From contig NZ_PGLR01000007.1 in assembly GCF_002803095.1 (NCBI RefSeq), positions 62,001-126,000 of the forward strand: a stretch of 64,000 bases of DNA. Reading direction: 5' to 3'. The DNA is from Pseudomonas sp. ZH-FAD. Lineage in GTDB: Bacteria > Pseudomonadota > Gammaproteobacteria > Pseudomonadales > Pseudomonadaceae. Below are positions 26,210 to 36,499 of this stretch, piece after piece (the first letter of the stretch is position 1; each line of letters starts with the position of its first letter). A program made the translations under genes and the position numbers. Under the pieces are notes generated by a model that saw only the letters and a list, made by a program, of their open reading frames with translations, was not told the DNA's origin and did no database searches.

Positions 26210-26532
26210 GCTGTGATCTCCAACGATGCGATCAGGCCGCGTTCAAGATGGAAGCGGTACGAAAGAATGATCGGGCTGCCAGGGAAGTTGCCGGTGACCT
26301 TGGTGCTCACAAGCTGGAATTCGTCCTCTTGCTCGATGGCAAAGGGCACGCTGGTGGCGCTGTACTTGGCCGATGCCTCGGTCAGGAAGGCCTGGATGGC
26401 CTCGACGCCCGTGTAGGTATGACCGAAGTCGGTCATAACGGCTTGCGCCGTGAAGCAATGCGCCAACGCTTCGGGGTTGTGTTCTGCGGCAAAGTAAGCA
26501 GCGATAGGTTCGGGAAGGGTCAAGGTGGACAT
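26206..26532 (-). CDS. NTF2-like (SnoaL-type) protein
   Basis: A 108-residue cone-shaped-fold protein of the NTF2/SnoaL superfamily: LPEPIAAYFAAEHNPEALAHCF, TDFGHTYTGVEAIQAFL and VTGNFPGSPIILSYRFHLERG. Such proteins are isomerases, dehydratases or small-molecule-binding partners. It is first in a two-gene minus-strand unit with the SDR gene. The region between it and the divergent LysR gene (26533-26634) has two similar short blocks, CCTAGGATGAG and CCTAGAATCAG, that may be part of a regulator site. Confidence 0.82.
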   Translation of the reverse strand: MSTLTLPEPIAAYFAAEHNPEALAHCFTAQAVMTDFGHTYTGVEAIQAFLTEASAKYSATSVPFAIEQEDEFQLVSTKVTGNFPGSPIILSYRFHLERGLIASLEITA

Positions 26533-26634
26533 GCTGTCGGCTCCATAGGATCAGTGATACCCCTAGGATGAGTGCCGGACAGAGTTAAATGAATCACCTA
26601 GAATCAGCATTGGCTATGTAGGGAACGATGCATA

Positions 26635-27567
26635 ATGCGCGGGTCAGAGTTTGCCGAGCTAAAGGCCTTCGTGGCTGTTGTCGAGCGTCAGAGCTTCGCC
26701 CGTGCGGCGGAGCATCTGGGCCTTTCTCCCTCGGCACTCAGCCAGACTATCCGGCAGCTCGAAGCGCGCCTTGGCGTACGCCTGCTCAATCGCACCACTC
26801 GCAGCGTCGCACCATCGGCCAATGGCGAGCTGCTCTACAAGCGTATCGCCCCCTTGTTTCAGGAAATGGCTGTTGCAGTCGCCGAAGCTAGCGAGGCGAC
26901 AGGCCAGATAAGCGGCACGCTGCGCATCAATACGCCGGGGATCGCCGCCAGAACGCTCATCGCACCTCGGCTGGCACGATTCCACCAGGCCCACCCTGCG
27001 GTGCTGCTCGACATCGTGGTCGACGACGCCTTGGCCGATATCGTGCTCGGTCGTTTTGACGCGGGCATCCGTGTAGGTGGCCGGCTTGAGAAAGACATGG
27101 TGGCCGTTCGCCTCACCCCAGATCTGAATATGGTCGCCGTAGCGTCTCCGGATTATCTCGCACGTCGAGGCACGCCCCAGTCACCTGCCGAGTTGCAGGA
27201 TCACGCCTGCATCAACTGGCGCTTGCAGATGGATGGCAGGCCCTATCGCTGGGAGTTCCAGGAGCGCGGGCAACTGCTGGAGATGACGGTGGATGGTCCC
27301 GTTGTTACCAATCATCCTGACATCGGCATCGCTGCAGCCCTGCAGGGGCTCGGCATTGCCTACCATTTCGAAAGAGAAAGCGTGGGCGAGCTCCTCGCTC
27401 AAGGGCGGCTGGTTCAGGTCCTCGCTGACTGGTCGATCTCGCGCCCAGGCTTGTTTCTTTATTACCCGAACAGGCAATACCGACCAGCCGCGTTAGGTGC
27501 GTTCATAGACTGTCTATTGGATAGAAACCTGTTTGATCGACCCTGCCCCGAAAAATATCGGCGATAA
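26635..27567 (+). CDS. LysR-family transcriptional regulator
   Basis: A 310-residue LTTR. The N-terminal winged helix-turn-helix has FVAVVERQSFARAAEHLGLS, SALSQTIRQLEARLGVRLLN and RTTRSV (about residues 8-55). The C-terminal substrate-binding domain has the usual two-lobe pattern. It is divergent from the NTF2-SDR pair, the standard arrangement for a LysR regulator and its target; the inducer is unknown. The 287 bases after it, before the ProQ gene, hold no gene or clear terminator that I can support. Confidence 0.9.
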   Translation: MRGSEFAELKAFVAVVERQSFARAAEHLGLSPSALSQTIRQLEARLGVRLLNRTTRSVAPSANGELLYKRIAPLFQEMAVAVAEASEATGQISGTLRINTPGIAARTLIAPRLARFHQAHPAVLLDIVVDDALADIVLGRFDAGIRVGGRLEKDMVAVRLTPDLNMVAVASPDYLARRGTPQSPAELQDHACINWRLQMDGRPYRWEFQERGQLLEMTVDGPVVTNHPDIGIAAALQGLGIAYHFERESVGELLAQGRLVQVLADWSISRPGLFLYYPNRQYRPAALGAFIDCLLDRNLFDRPCPEKYRR

Positions 27568-27854
27568 GGACGAAGCAAGGGCCAGTGGGACATATGACCT
27601 CAAGCACATGGAGCCAACGGCTGGCGCGACAGTAGTTTTGAGCGCCTGTTTTTACTGTCGAGATCATTCATGCGGCTGGGCCTGATTTCTGGTCATAGAC
27701 TGTTTTTTTGGCCAGAAGCCGCCCTCCACAAGTCTCCCCTTATCGCCTGCCCACCACCTACCGCTGAGCACGCCATTCGCCAATAAGGCTGTACGAAACG
27801 AGCACATAAGATACCCTTGCGCGACGAACCAACCAGGACGCTGCGAACCGAACG

Positions 27855-28373
27855 ATGGGTTTTGAACAATTAGCCGAGCTACGTGACCGCCTGCGCGCCG
27901 AGAAGCAGCAGGTACAGCAGGTAAAGACTGAAAGCGCGAAGCCGCAAAAGCGCAAGCAACCGCCCAAAGCCAAGCCGCGCGAGCAGGATCCTACCGTCGA
28001 GGCGATCTGGCGGTTGCAGAAGCACTTCCCCTTGGCCTTCCCGGTCAATCCGGCGCCCAAGGTGCCGTTGAAAGAGGGCATTCTCAAGGACGCCGAGCAG
28101 CATCTGCAGTTGCTCGGCATCACCGCTGAGCAGCTCAAGGCGGGTATTGCCGCCTGGTGCCGCGGCGGTCGCTACTGGGCTGCCATGACGGAAAATGCAC
28201 CGCGTCTGGATCTGCAAGGCCAGCCCGTTGGCGTGGTGACTGCGGCGCAAGCGCTGCATGCCAAGCAGCAGGCCAGACGGCACCGTGCCGAGGCTCGGCG
28301 CAATCAGGCCAAGGCGAAAGCACCAGCAGAGGACAAGCCTGTGGAGAGCGCTGCAGCGCCTGCTGCGGAGTAA
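27855..28373 (+). CDS. ProQ/FinO-domain RNA-binding protein
   Basis: A 172-residue protein with a short N-terminal coiled-coil segment (FEQLAELRDRLRAEKQQVQQV), a basic linker rich in Lys and Pro, and a ProQ/FinO domain (about residues 48-125). Visible markers are AIWRLQKHFPLAFP, PLKEGILKD and WCRGGRYWAAM. The tail is rich in Ala, Lys and Glu. FinO-domain proteins bind structured RNAs and act as sRNA chaperones. Which RNAs it binds here is unknown. Monocistronic. Confidence 0.85.
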   Translation: MGFEQLAELRDRLRAEKQQVQQVKTESAKPQKRKQPPKAKPREQDPTVEAIWRLQKHFPLAFPVNPAPKVPLKEGILKDAEQHLQLLGITAEQLKAGIAAWCRGGRYWAAMTENAPRLDLQGQPVGVVTAAQALHAKQQARRHRAEARRNQAKAKAPAEDKPVESAAAPAAE

Positions 28374-28403
28374 ATCCTAGGGATGTTCTGAAAAGCCATT
28401 TAT

Positions 28404-28521
28404 CGTCACTCCCGCGAAGGCGGGAGCCCAGGTGATTCGCAGGTTCTGGATTATTCCCCTGCGGGCCAGCGCAAGCGCTGTTCAGCGATAGAGCGGCTGT
28501 CCCGCTTGCGCGAGAATGACG
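28404..28521. repeat. inverted pair of REP-like GTCATTCCCGCG elements
   Basis: The left half, CGTCACTCCCGCGAAGGCGGG, starts at 28404. The right half, ending at 28521, is its approximate complement, CGTCATTCTCGCGCAAGCGGG on the minus strand. The pattern is a widespread bacterial palindromic repeat motif. The rest of 28374-28632, between the ProQ and cdaR genes, shows nothing else I can support. Confidence 0.65.
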
Positions 28522-28632
28522 GTTTTCAGCGCTTCCCTGGCTACCTGAAGGTTTCGCCGGCGCTGCAGGGATACTTCGTGAGGCGCTGCTGACACGCCTA
28601 CAATAGCGGCCTCATTCGCGAGGCCGTTTCTC

Positions 28633-29763
28633 ATGCTCGAACTCGACTCCACCCTGGCGCAGCATATAGTCGACCGCGCCATGGCCATCCTGCCGCACAA
28701 CATCAACGTGATGGATGCCCAGGGCATGATCATCGGCAGCGGCGACCCCAGCCGCCTGCACACCCGTCATGAAGGTGCACAGCTGGTGCTGGCCAACCGC
28801 CGTGTGGTGGAGATCGATACGCAGGCGGCGGCGTGCCTGCGTGGCGTCAAGCCCGGTGTCAACCTGCCGTTGTTGCATGCTGAGCGTCTGATCGGTGTGC
28901 TGGGTATTACCGGTGATCCTGAAATCGTGCGGCCCTATGCCGAGCTGGTGCGTATGGCGGCGGAGATGCTGGTCGAGCATCGCGTGTTGCAGGCCGAGCG
29001 GCATTGGCAGCGGCATCAGCAGGAGGCTTGGTTGCGACAGCTGCTCGACCCCATGCTGCGCCTGTCCAGTCTCGAGGTCGATGCCGAACGCCTGGGCCTG
29101 CAACTGACCTGGCCGCGACAGATGTGCCTGCTGCAACTCGATGGAGAGGGCGATCCGCTGCCGCGTCAGGCGCGTCTGCTCGCCGCACTGGGGGGCAAGA
29201 GTGAACATCTGGTAGCGCCGCTCGGGCGTCATGAGCTGCTCTGGTGTCGGCCTTACAGCACCACGCGCGATGATCGCGCCTGGCTGCAGCAGGCTGACGA
29301 GCGCGAGTGGGGCGTGAGTTCGCTGGCGCTCAGCGATCCGCTGCATGATCTGACCGAGCTGCGCCAGGCCAGCCTGGTCCTGCGTGATCTTCAGGCCTAC
29401 GGTCAGGCGCGCTTTCCTGGTCGTCGTCTGCTGCGTCTGGACGAATTGCGTCTGCCGACGCTGCTCTATGCCCAGCGCCACAGCTGGTTGCTGCAGGGCT
29501 GGCTGGCCCCGTTGCGTCAGGTGCTGACGCAGGATCCGCAGGGCACGCTGAGGGCTACGCTGGAAGCCTGGTGCGCGCATGACGGTCAGGTGCAAACCTG
29601 TGCGCAGGAGTTGGGCATTCATCGCAATACGTTGCGCTATCGCCTGGAGCGCATCGCCGAACTCAGTGGCCTGGACCTCAATCGGCTGGATCAACGCCTG
29701 CAGCTATCCTTGGGGCTGGGCTTGCTGGAACCCGCCGCGAAGGATCAGTTGAACGCTCGGTAA
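28633..29763 (+). CDS. cdaR: CdaR-family regulator of sugar diacid/glycerate use
   Basis: A 376-residue regulator. The N-terminal sugar-diacid-recognition domain (about 1-135) opens LDSTLAQHIVDRAMAILPHNINV and includes VMDAQGMIIGSGDPSRLHTRH. A GGDEF-like middle segment follows. The C-terminal PucR/HTH_30 domain is CAQELGIHRNTLRYRLERIAEL (about 325-346). In E. coli CdaR activates glucarate, galactarate and glycerate genes. Here the downstream genes are a GntP permease and glycerate kinase, so glycerate is the likely effector. Confidence 0.88.
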   Translation: MLELDSTLAQHIVDRAMAILPHNINVMDAQGMIIGSGDPSRLHTRHEGAQLVLANRRVVEIDTQAAACLRGVKPGVNLPLLHAERLIGVLGITGDPEIVRPYAELVRMAAEMLVEHRVLQAERHWQRHQQEAWLRQLLDPMLRLSSLEVDAERLGLQLTWPRQMCLLQLDGEGDPLPRQARLLAALGGKSEHLVAPLGRHELLWCRPYSTTRDDRAWLQQADEREWGVSSLALSDPLHDLTELRQASLVLRDLQAYGQARFPGRRLLRLDELRLPTLLYAQRHSWLLQGWLAPLRQVLTQDPQGTLRATLEAWCAHDGQVQTCAQELGIHRNTLRYRLERIAELSGLDLNRLDQRLQLSLGLGLLEPAAKDQLNAR

Positions 29764-29782
29764 TCCGCTCCTGCTGTTAAAA

Positions 29783-29824
29783 GCGCGCAGATGGCTTTGT
29801 GCGATTGCACAGCCTTCTGCGCGC
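29783..29824. promoter_or_regulatory. strong hairpin with a candidate CdaR operator
   Basis: The outer arms GCGCGCAGA (29783-29791) and TCTGCGCGC (29816-29824) pair perfectly. The centre is the palindrome TGTGC-GATT-GCACA at 29798-29811. It lies 19 bases after the cdaR stop and upstream of gntP. The inner palindrome is of a type I associate with CdaR/SdaR sites, which would place a glycerate-responsive operator before gntP-garK. As RNA it could also end the cdaR transcript, though there is no T-run. Confidence 0.5.
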
Positions 29825-29948
29825 GGCTGCGGCCGTTTTAGTGCCAGCGCACAGGGCGAGGCTGGGGTTGGCTGAGCCACAATGTGGCGCCTCTCGGCAT
29901 TCCCATCCGGGCCCTGCGCCCGCCATAACAACAATGAGGAGACTGGTC

Positions 29949-31316
29949 ATGGGCCTGGTCCTGATTCTGGTGGCACTGATCGCGTTCATCGTGCTGTCCA
30001 CTACCCGTTTGAAATTGCACCCTTTCCTGGCGTTGCTGGCCGCTGCACTGATCGCCGGCTTCGCCTACCAGCTGCCCGGCGGCGAAATCATCAAGACCAT
30101 GACGGCCGGCTTTGGCGGCATTCTCGGTTATATCGGTATCGTCATCGTTCTCGGCACCATCATCGGCGTGATCCTCGAACGTAGCGGTGCCGCCATCACC
30201 ATGGCCGAGACGGTGATTCGTCTACTGGGCCAGCGTTTCCCCACCCTGACCATGTCGATCATCGGCTATCTGGTATCGATTCCGGTGTTCTGCGACTCCG
30301 GCTACGTCATTCTCAATTCGCTGAAAAATGCCCTGGCCGCACGCATGAAGGTCTCGGTCGTGGCCATGAGTGTGGCCCTGGCCACTGGCCTGTATGCCAC
30401 TCACACATTCGTGCCGCCAACCCCCGGCCCGATCGCCGCAGCCGGCAACCTGGGCCTGGAAACTTCGCTGGGGCTGGTGATTCTGGTCGGTCTGCTGGTC
30501 GCTGCGGTCACTGCCGTGGCCGGTATGCTGTGGGCCAATCGCTTCCTCAAGCAGAATGACCAGGCGCTGCTGGAAGAGGCGCCGAGCGAGCTGCTCGCCG
30601 AGAACGTCGATTTCGAGGCGCTGCGTGCCCGCTACGGCAAGCTACCCAGCGCCTGGCAGGCGTTCTCGCCGATCTTCGTGCCCATCGCGCTGATCTGCCT
30701 CGGCTCGGTCGCCGCGTTCCCCAGCAAGCCGTTTGGCGAAGGCGCGTTGTTCGATGTACTGAGCTTCCTCGGCCAGCCGGTTGCTGCGCTGATGGTGGGG
30801 CTGGTGCTGGCCTGCTCGCTGCTCAAGGGTGAAGGCAAGCGTCAGCAGTTCCACGATCATGTCGCCCACGGTCTGAAAGACGCCGCGCCGATTCTGCTGA
30901 TCACCGGTGCTGGCGGCGCCTTCGGTGCCGTCCTCAAGGCCACGGCGCTGACCGGTTACCTGGGCGACACGCTGTCGGCACTGGGTATCGGTCTGTTCAT
31001 GCCGTTCCTGGTAGCCGCGGCGCTGAAAAGTGCGCAGGGCTCTTCCACCGTCGCGCTGGTCACCACCTCGGCCATGGTCGCGCCGCTGCTGGCCAACCTG
31101 GGCCTGGACAGCGAGATGGGTCGCGTGCTGACGGTGATGGCCATCGGCGCCGGTGCCATGACCGTTTCCCATGCCAACGACAGCTTCTTCTGGGTGGTGA
31201 CCCAGTTCAGCCGCATGAAGGTGGCGACTGCCTATCGCGCCCAGACCATGGCAACGCTGATTCAGGGCCTTGCCGGTATGGCCGCCGTCTGGTTGCTGAG
31301 CCTGGTTCTGCTGTAA
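29949..31316 (+). CDS. GntP-family permease, probable glycerate transporter
   Basis: A 455-residue inner-membrane permease with about 12-14 hydrophobic helices. The start at 29949 (MGLVLILVALIAFIVLST) follows GAGGAG by 7 bases; an in-frame ATG at 29934 is too close to that site. Family motifs are GYIGIVIVLGTIIGVILERSG, SIPVFCDSGYV, THTFVPPTPGPIAAAG and SHANDSFFWVV. GntP members carry gluconate or related hydroxy acids. The following glycerate kinase and the CdaR-type regulator upstream make glycerate the likely substrate. Confidence 0.9.
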   Translation: MGLVLILVALIAFIVLSTTRLKLHPFLALLAAALIAGFAYQLPGGEIIKTMTAGFGGILGYIGIVIVLGTIIGVILERSGAAITMAETVIRLLGQRFPTLTMSIIGYLVSIPVFCDSGYVILNSLKNALAARMKVSVVAMSVALATGLYATHTFVPPTPGPIAAAGNLGLETSLGLVILVGLLVAAVTAVAGMLWANRFLKQNDQALLEEAPSELLAENVDFEALRARYGKLPSAWQAFSPIFVPIALICLGSVAAFPSKPFGEGALFDVLSFLGQPVAALMVGLVLACSLLKGEGKRQQFHDHVAHGLKDAAPILLITGAGGAFGAVLKATALTGYLGDTLSALGIGLFMPFLVAAALKSAQGSSTVALVTTSAMVAPLLANLGLDSEMGRVLTVMAIGAGAMTVSHANDSFFWVVTQFSRMKVATAYRAQTMATLIQGLAGMAAVWLLSLVLL

Positions 31317-31328
31317 TCCGCTTTATCG

Positions 31329-31351
31329 GCGGGCGATCGCTGGTCGCCCGC
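31329..31351 (+). other. intercistronic hairpin between permease and kinase genes
   Basis: GCGGGCGA (31329-31336) pairs with TCGCCCGC (31344-31351) in the 55-base gap between the permease stop and the kinase start, followed by TCCTTTC. It could be a partial attenuator or an mRNA stability element. No full T-run is present. Confidence 0.4.
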
Positions 31352-31371
31352 TCCTTTCGAGGGACTTCATC

Positions 31372-32505
31372 ATGAAAATCGTCATCGCTCCCGACTCCTT
31401 CAAGGAGAGCCTCAGTGCACCCGAGGTGGCCGCTGCCATTGCCCGCGGTTGGCAGCAGGTGTTTCCCGATGCCGAGTGTCTGCTGCGGCCGATGGCCGAC
31501 GGCGGAGAGGGGACGGTCGATGCATTGTTGGCCGCCGTCGGTGGCGAGCGCCGTGAGTGTGAGGTGCGCGGCCCAATGGGCGCGCCGGTCAAGGCACATT
31601 GGGGCTGGCTGGGGCAGGGCACTGCGGTCATCGAAATGGCGGCGGCCAGCGGTCTGCACTGGGTAGCGCGCGAACAGCGCGATGCTCGCCTGGCCAGCAG
31701 TTTCGGCACCGGTGAGCTGATCCGCGAGGCGCTGGATGCCGGCGCTACGCGAATCATTCTTGGGCTCGGCGGTAGCGCCACCAACGATGCCGGAAGCGGT
31801 CTGCTGCAGGCGCTGGGAATGCGTTTTCTCGACGATCGGGGTGATGAGCTGGCGCCGGGCGGTGCAGCGTTGGCGAATCTGGATCAGCTCGATCTGAGCG
31901 GCCTGGATGCACGCCTGCTTGAGGTGCAGATCGAAGTCGCCGCCGATGTCGACAACCCCTTGTGTGGTCCGCGCGGTGCTTCTGCCGTGTTCGGTCCGCA
32001 GAAGGGCGCGACGCCTGAGCAGGTCGCCGAGCTCGACATGGCGCTTGGCCGCTTCGCGCGCATCGCCGCGGCCACGCTGGGCGAGGATCACGCCGAGTTT
32101 CCCGGTGTCGGTGCCGCCGGCGGGCTTGGCTTCGCCGCGCGTGCCTTTCTCAAGGCGAGCTTCCGTCCCGGTATCGAGCTGGTGGCCGAACTGTCCGGCC
32201 TCGCCGCGGCGGTGGAGAATGCCGATCTGGTGATCACCGGGGAAGGGCGCATGGATGCCCAGACCCTGCACGGCAAGACCCCCGTCGGCGTGGCACGCGT
32301 GGCACGTGCGGCCGGGGTGCCGGTTATCGCTCTGTCCGGTAGCCTGGGCGACAACTATCAGGCGTTGTACGAGGCGGGTATCGAGGCTGCGTTCAGCCTG
32401 GCGCCGGGGCCGCTGTCGCTGGAGCAGGCAATGGCCGGCGCAGCGGGTGAGCTGCAGGCGCGTGCCACGGATATCGCCCGGCTCTGGCGCCTCGCCCGGG
32501 GCTGA
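31372..32505 (+). CDS. garK: glycerate 2-kinase (GarK/GlxK type)
   Basis: Phosphorylates D-glycerate with ATP, feeding glycerate into lower glycolysis. 377 residues, the usual length. The start MKIVIAPDSFKESLSAPEVA is the family hallmark. MADGGEGTVDALL (about 41-53), IILGLGGSATNDAGSGLLQALG and DLVITGEGRMDAQTLHGKTP are the other conserved blocks. It is the second gene after the GntP permease, so uptake and phosphorylation are encoded together downstream of the CdaR-type regulator. Confidence 0.95.
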   Translation: MKIVIAPDSFKESLSAPEVAAAIARGWQQVFPDAECLLRPMADGGEGTVDALLAAVGGERRECEVRGPMGAPVKAHWGWLGQGTAVIEMAAASGLHWVAREQRDARLASSFGTGELIREALDAGATRIILGLGGSATNDAGSGLLQALGMRFLDDRGDELAPGGAALANLDQLDLSGLDARLLEVQIEVAADVDNPLCGPRGASAVFGPQKGATPEQVAELDMALGRFARIAAATLGEDHAEFPGVGAAGGLGFAARAFLKASFRPGIELVAELSGLAAAVENADLVITGEGRMDAQTLHGKTPVGVARVARAAGVPVIALSGSLGDNYQALYEAGIEAAFSLAPGPLSLEQAMAGAAGELQARATDIARLWRLARG

Positions 32506-32618
32506 AGGGCGAACCTAGCTGAACTCGGTCTGTCTGAAACAATTGTTGTTCATTCTCGGCCGTGACAGTTGTGCGCGCCCGGCGTCTAATGGATCGAGAT
32601 ACCTCTGGAGGAATTGCT

Positions 32619-33080
32619 ATGCGTAAACCCACTCTGCTCATTACCTCGCTGGCCGCGCTGCTGGCCCTTGGCGGCTGTCAGTCCAGCCTGACCGGCGACA
32701 CCTACAGCCGCGACGAGGCCCGAGCGGTGCAAACGGTTCGCATGGGCACCATCGAATCACTGCGTCCGGTGAAGATCGAAGGCACCAAGACGCCTATCGG
32801 CGCGGGCGCCGGTGCCGTGGTTGGCGGTATCGGTGGCAGTGGCATCGGTGGCGGGCGTGGCAGCGCGGTGATGGCCGTGGTCGGCGCCGTTGCTGGTGGT
32901 CTGCTCGGTGCTGCCGCCGAAGAGGGCCTGACCCGTACCCAAGGCGTGGAAATCACCGTGCGCGAGGATGACGGCACCATGCGTGCGTACGTCCAGGAAG
33001 TCGAGCCGAACCAGGTCTTCCGTGTCGGCGAGCGCGTGCGCATCATGACCGTCAACGGTACCAGCCGCGTCACTCACTGA
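32619..33080 (+). CDS. glycine-zipper outer-membrane lipoprotein (SlyB/Pcp-like)
   Basis: A 153-residue lipoprotein. ATG 32619 follows TGGAGG and starts MRKPTLLITSLAALLALGGC with lipobox LGGC. The middle (about 65-105) is a glycine-zipper 2TM segment (GAGAGAVVGGIGGSGIGG, VGAVAGGLLGAAAEEG) after the conserved VRPVKIEG-type stretch (here LRPVKIEGTK). The C-terminal beta domain includes EITVREDDGTMRAYVQEV. Related to SlyB and the 17-kDa antigen family; role in envelope stability. Ends in a strong terminator. Confidence 0.87.
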   Translation: MRKPTLLITSLAALLALGGCQSSLTGDTYSRDEARAVQTVRMGTIESLRPVKIEGTKTPIGAGAGAVVGGIGGSGIGGGRGSAVMAVVGAVAGGLLGAAAEEGLTRTQGVEITVREDDGTMRAYVQEVEPNQVFRVGERVRIMTVNGTSRVTH

Positions 33081-33092
33081 GCGCTGTAGACG

Positions 33093-33126
33093 AGCCGGAG
33101 CAGTCACGGCTGCTCCGGCTTTTTTG
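33093..33126 (+). terminator. rho-independent terminator
   Basis: AGCCGGAGCAG (33093-33103) pairs with CTGCTCCGGCT (33110-33120), followed by TTTTTTG. It ends the lipoprotein transcript. The following 249 bases to 33375 are AT-richer and presumably carry the promoter of the second Mrp operon; no specific site is called. Confidence 0.9.
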
Positions 33127-33375
33127 TGTCCGGCTACAGTGGTGAGCGATCATTGGCGTCGTCACAGCCGACCTGCATGTAACCAAGTGTGTTTAACGAT
33201 AATTCAATGCATGACGTTGCGTTGATAGTTATGGATAATCGGCCATTATGCTTGTACCGACAACGACTTAGCTGATCCGTTGTGGTGCATGGAGTATCAC
33301 CGTCAGGGAGTTGCGACTCCAATTCTCGTCGTTGGGTCGGCTGATCTGACGTGCCTGCATTAAGGGGTTTTTCCG

Positions 33376-36168
<2,793 letters not shown>

Positions 36169-36169
36169 T

Positions 36170-36499
36170 ATGGAGGCAGTATTCGCAATCACCCTTGGGG
36201 TGCTGACTGCCAGCGGCGTCTACCTGCTGCTGCGGGCGCGCATCTTCCCGGTCGTGATGGGGCTGACCCTGATCTCCTATGCGGTCAACCTGTTCATCTT
36301 CGCCACCGGCCGGCTCGGCACGGGTGTGCCGGCGGTGATCGGCAAGAGCGCCGAGTACGGTGATCCACTGCCGCAGGCGCTGGTGCTCACCGCCATCGTC
36401 ATCGGCTTCGCCATGACCGCGTTCGTCGTGGTGTTGGCCCTGCGTGGCATGGGCGAACTGAAAACCGATCACGTCGATGGCGAGGAGCCGCGCGCATGA
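36170..36499 (+). CDS. mnhC: Mrp antiporter subunit C (second Mrp operon)
   Basis: A 109-residue NuoK-like subunit with three helices. The start at 36170 (MEAVFAITLGVLTASGVYLLL) follows AAGGAGG by 9 bases and the mnhA stop by 1 base. The GLTLISYAVNLFIF and DPLPQALVLTAIVIGFAM motifs are diagnostic. It lacks the long charged tail of the first operon's MnhC. Its stop overlaps the mnhD start. Confidence 0.95.
   Translation: MEAVFAITLGVLTASGVYLLLRARIFPVVMGLTLISYAVNLFIFATGRLGTGVPAVIGKSAEYGDPLPQALVLTAIVIGFAMTAFVVVLALRGMGELKTDHVDGEEPRA

Noticed and set aside
27568..27854. Possible eroded copy of the dispersed repeat (TTTTGAGCGCCTGTTTTTACTG)
   Set aside because: Only a short fragment resembles the repeat interior; no core and no convincing ends.
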